Positions 12,011-13,607 of a DNA stretch of 13,607 nt are shown here, one piece after another; position 1 is the first letter of the stretch; each line of letters begins with the position of its first letter. The position numbers were made by a program, and so were the translations under genes. Origin of the DNA: an uncultured Peptococcaceae bacterium (lineage in GTDB: Bacteria > Bacillota > Peptococcia > Peptococcales > Peptococcaceae); assembly GCA_900552455.1 (NCBI GenBank), contig URZX01000046.1, positions 1 through 13,607 of the forward strand, in the 5' to 3' direction. The notes beneath the pieces were generated by a model. It saw only the letters and a list, made by a program, of their open reading frames with translations. It searched no databases and had not been told where the DNA came from.

Positions 12011-13486
12011 ATGCACCCCACCTCTCTTCTCACCGCCTATCAAGGCGGACAGGCGCTGGTCAGTCTCGGTGACCACGCCGAGCGCCAGTTCAAGCGGCTC
12101 AAGAGTCATGAACTGGCCACCTTGCGCGCGTTCTGCGACGAAATGAAGGCGCAGGGCTGCGGCGTAGCCGAGCTCGACGGTTTTTTCGTCGGCTATGCCA
12201 TTGAACGCATCAGCAAAGAATTTGATCTGCTGCGCTTTTCAAACGCCCTCATCCTGAACATCGAGCTCAAAGCGCCGCTGCGACGCGCGGACAAAGAAGA
12301 AAAGATCCGTCGCCAGATGCGTACCAATCATCACTATCTCAGCTTTCTCAGTCGCCCGCTCCGCCTCTTCACCTTCGTCGACAAGGACGGATTCTACGAA
12401 TACCTGCCGCAGCAGGACCAGCTCACGCGTGCGGATGCTGCAGAGATCGCCGATCTCCTGCGCACGCAAAAGGTCGACCCAGCGCTTGACCCGGACACTC
12501 TCTTTGTCCCTGCCAATTATCTCATCTCGCCTTTTCGCGACAGCGCGCGATTTATCAAGGGGCAGTATTTTCTCACAACCAGCCAGCAATCTGTCAAAGA
12601 AGAGATCCTGCGTGAACGCAAGAAATATCCTGACACCTGCTTCACCCTTTCTGCCGCCTCCGGCACCGGCAAAACCCTGCTGCTCTATGATCTGGCAAAA
12701 ACCATCCTTGCGGGAGGCGGACGCGCAGCGCTCGTTCACTGCGCGCCTTTGAACGAGGACCAGCGCAGCTTCCGTCGCGCACACGGTTGGTGCATCCATT
12801 CCGCTGCCGAGGTTCACCCGGCAGCCCTCGCCTGTCAAGCCGACCTGCTCCTCGTTGATGAGACCCAGCATCTCAGCCTCAGCCAGCTGAATGCCCTCAT
12901 CGCAGCTGCCGAGGCCAGCCATACCACGCTGCTTCTCGCCTTCGACACTGCGCCGGAGCTGGGCGTCGAACGCCCTGCAGCCATTCTCGCAGCGCTCCGT
13001 CGCCATCATCCGCAGCTGCGGCTCTCCGCCAAATCCCTTTCTGATAAGATCCGCATCAACAGCGCCCTGGCTGCATTCATCGCCAATCTTTTCAAGCAGG
13101 AAACCAAGCCGGCCCATCCTCCTTACAACTGTATCACCATTGACTACCTCTACGAGCCAGACGATCTTCGCGCCACCACCGCTTATCTCAGCAGCCAGGG
13201 ATGGACCATCCTCACCGGCACAGCTTCCGGACCTGGGCTCTCTCTCGCAGAATGCGGTGCGCGTGACATCGCGCCCCTCGTCGGCAGCGAATTTTCTGGC
13301 GTTGCCACCGTTCTCGACCGTCGCTTTTTCTACGATCCCACCGGTCATCTGCAGACCACCGACCAGACCAGCGCCGCCAAAACAGCCCTCTACCAGATCG
13401 TCACCCGCGCCACCGACGAGCTCCGCCTGATCGTATATAACAATCCCACCCTCTACTTACATCTGCTAAGGATCCTTGAGCACTAA
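12011..13486 (+). CDS. PD-(D/E)XK-like nuclease domain fused to DUF2075 (Schlafen-type) helicase/ATPase
   Basis: A 491-aa cytoplasmic protein. ATG 12011 has AAAGGAG at 11998-12004 (6-nt spacing). Residues about 55-125 look like a PD-(D/E)XK nuclease core: AIERISKEFDLL (63-74, Asp72), then a strand ILNIELK (81-87, Glu85-x-Lys87), then a helix with QMRTNHHYLSFL (102-113). Residues about 185-480 are the DUF2075 superfamily-1 motor: Walker A AASGTGKT (215-222), Walker B LLLVDETQH (279-287), LLLAFDT (307-313, motif III-like), SDKIRINSALAAFIANLF (344-361), GSEFSGVATVLDRRFFYD (425-442) and motif VI QIVTRATDELRLIVYNN (462-478). Related proteins occur in Firmicutes as stand-alone genes and near defence genes; Schlafen-group helicases act on nucleic acid, some in antiviral or tRNA-directed roles. 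Function here is not established. It lies in a possible operon with MocR and ends at a terminator facing an rRNA operon. Confidence 0.85.
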   Translation: MHPTSLLTAYQGGQALVSLGDHAERQFKRLKSHELATLRAFCDEMKAQGCGVAELDGFFVGYAIERISKEFDLLRFSNALILNIELKAPLRRADKEEKIRRQMRTNHHYLSFLSRPLRLFTFVDKDGFYEYLPQQDQLTRADAAEIADLLRTQKVDPALDPDTLFVPANYLISPFRDSARFIKGQYFLTTSQQSVKEEILRERKKYPDTCFTLSAASGTGKTLLLYDLAKTILAGGGRAALVHCAPLNEDQRSFRRAHGWCIHSAAEVHPAALACQADLLLVDETQHLSLSQLNALIAAAEASHTTLLLAFDTAPELGVERPAAILAALRRHHPQLRLSAKSLSDKIRINSALAAFIANLFKQETKPAHPPYNCITIDYLYEPDDLRATTAYLSSQGWTILTGTASGPGLSLAECGARDIAPLVGSEFSGVATVLDRRFFYDPTGHLQTTDQTSAAKTALYQIVTRATDELRLIVYNNPTLYLHLLRILEH

Positions 13487-13534
13487 AAAAGACAGGCAGC
13501 AGCCGGACATCATCCAGCTGCTGCCTGTCTTTTT
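13485..13534. terminator. Bidirectional terminator after the nuclease-helicase gene
   Basis: GACAGGCAGCAGC (13491-13503) pairs perfectly with GCTGCTGCCTGTC (13517-13529), flanked by A6 on the left and T5 on the right, so it can stop transcripts on both strands. The left A-run overlaps the TAA stop at 13484-13486. It also backs up the rRNA terminator on the minus strand. Confidence 0.92.
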
Positions 13535-13538
13535 CCAC

Positions 13539-13567
13539 AAAAAACCACCTTACACAAGCAAGGTGGT
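13539..13567 (-). terminator. Terminator of the minus-strand rRNA operon
   Basis: On the minus strand ACCACCTT (13567-13560) pairs with AAGGTGGT (13551-13544) around an 8-nt loop, then a T-run follows (13543-13539). It lies about 6 nt past the 5S rRNA 3' end. Confidence 0.9.
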
Positions 13568-13572
13568 ATATG

Positions 13573-13607
13573 TCCTGGCAATGACCTATCTTCCCAGCAA
13601 AAGACCA
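13573..13607 (-). rRNA. rrf: 5S rRNA, 3' end only (runs off the window)
   Basis: On the minus strand GCTGGGAAGATAGGTCATTG followed by CCAGGA is the conserved 3' part of bacterial 5S rRNA (loop E/helix IV-V region and the terminal GCCAGG). The 5' part is outside the window. Its position before a terminator is as expected for the last gene of a 16S-23S-5S operon transcribed toward the nuclease-helicase gene. The exact 3' end is uncertain by a few bases. Confidence 0.8.

Noticed and set aside
12239..13348. 369-codon minus-strand open frame, and the one at 11261-12109
   Set aside because: Antisense shadows of the DUF2075 and MocR genes, which have full family motifs and good ribosome binding sites; GC-rich coding DNA leaves such frames open by chance.
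1..13607. CRISPR array, tRNA genes, insertion sequences
   Set aside because: No regularly spaced repeats, tRNA-like cloverleaf sequence or transposase motifs were seen on either strand.

Overview
The window looks like a chromosomal segment of a Gram-positive-type Firmicute, most likely a Clostridia-class anaerobe. The evidence is AGGAGG-type ribosome binding sites before nearly every gene, use of GTG starts, S-layer homology (SLH) domains on a secreted protein, a CIRCE-like heat-shock operator, a DUF3793-flavodoxin gene pair, a MocR regulator and a 5S rRNA 3' end of clostridial appearance. Genus cannot be fixed from this sequence. Several genes end in TGA, so TGA is an ordinary stop here.

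Layout. Positions 94-3034 (minus) carry two exported proteins: a 739-aa choice-of-anchor-I-type beta-propeller with three C-terminal SLH domains, and a small unrecognised signal-peptide protein. Each has its own promoter, and a terminator separates them. At 3174-3860 (plus) is a stand-alone hsp20 heat-shock gene with a CIRCE-like operator over its -35 box and a leader that could mask its ribosome binding site. At 3920-5866 two genes diverge: a membrane YczE/YitT-like protein fused to a cytidylate-kinase-like domain (minus, GTG start at 5209) and a Nim-like FMN-binding pyridoxamine-phosphate-oxidase-fold protein (plus). At 5989-7080 (minus) is a secreted-protein gene with a C-terminal copper-amine-oxidase-N-like segment, interrupted by one in-frame TGA. 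At 7396-8771 (minus) are a GDSL/SGNH lipoprotein and a GNAT acetyltransferase, each with its own promoter.

Positions 8897-9302 have no convincing gene but several inverted repeats. Then comes a DUF3793-flavodoxin operon (minus, 9303-10315) driven by a fully consensus promoter. Divergent from it, a MocR/GntR-aminotransferase regulator (10583-11977) is followed 33 bp later by a PD-(D/E)XK-like nuclease plus DUF2075/Schlafen-type helicase protein (12011-13486). The window ends in back-to-back terminators and the 3' end of a 5S rRNA gene on the minus strand, the tail of a convergent rRNA operon.

How the genes work together. Most are single-gene units with their own promoter and terminator, so this is not one pathway. 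The functional pairs visible are DUF3793 with flavodoxin (probable shared redox or iron-related role) and possibly MocR with the nuclease-helicase (same strand, no terminator between them). The most interesting items are the nuclease-helicase beside the rRNA operon, the membrane-kinase fusion with a terminator-like leader, the hsp20 leader, the TGA-interrupted gene and the structured 0.4-kb gap.
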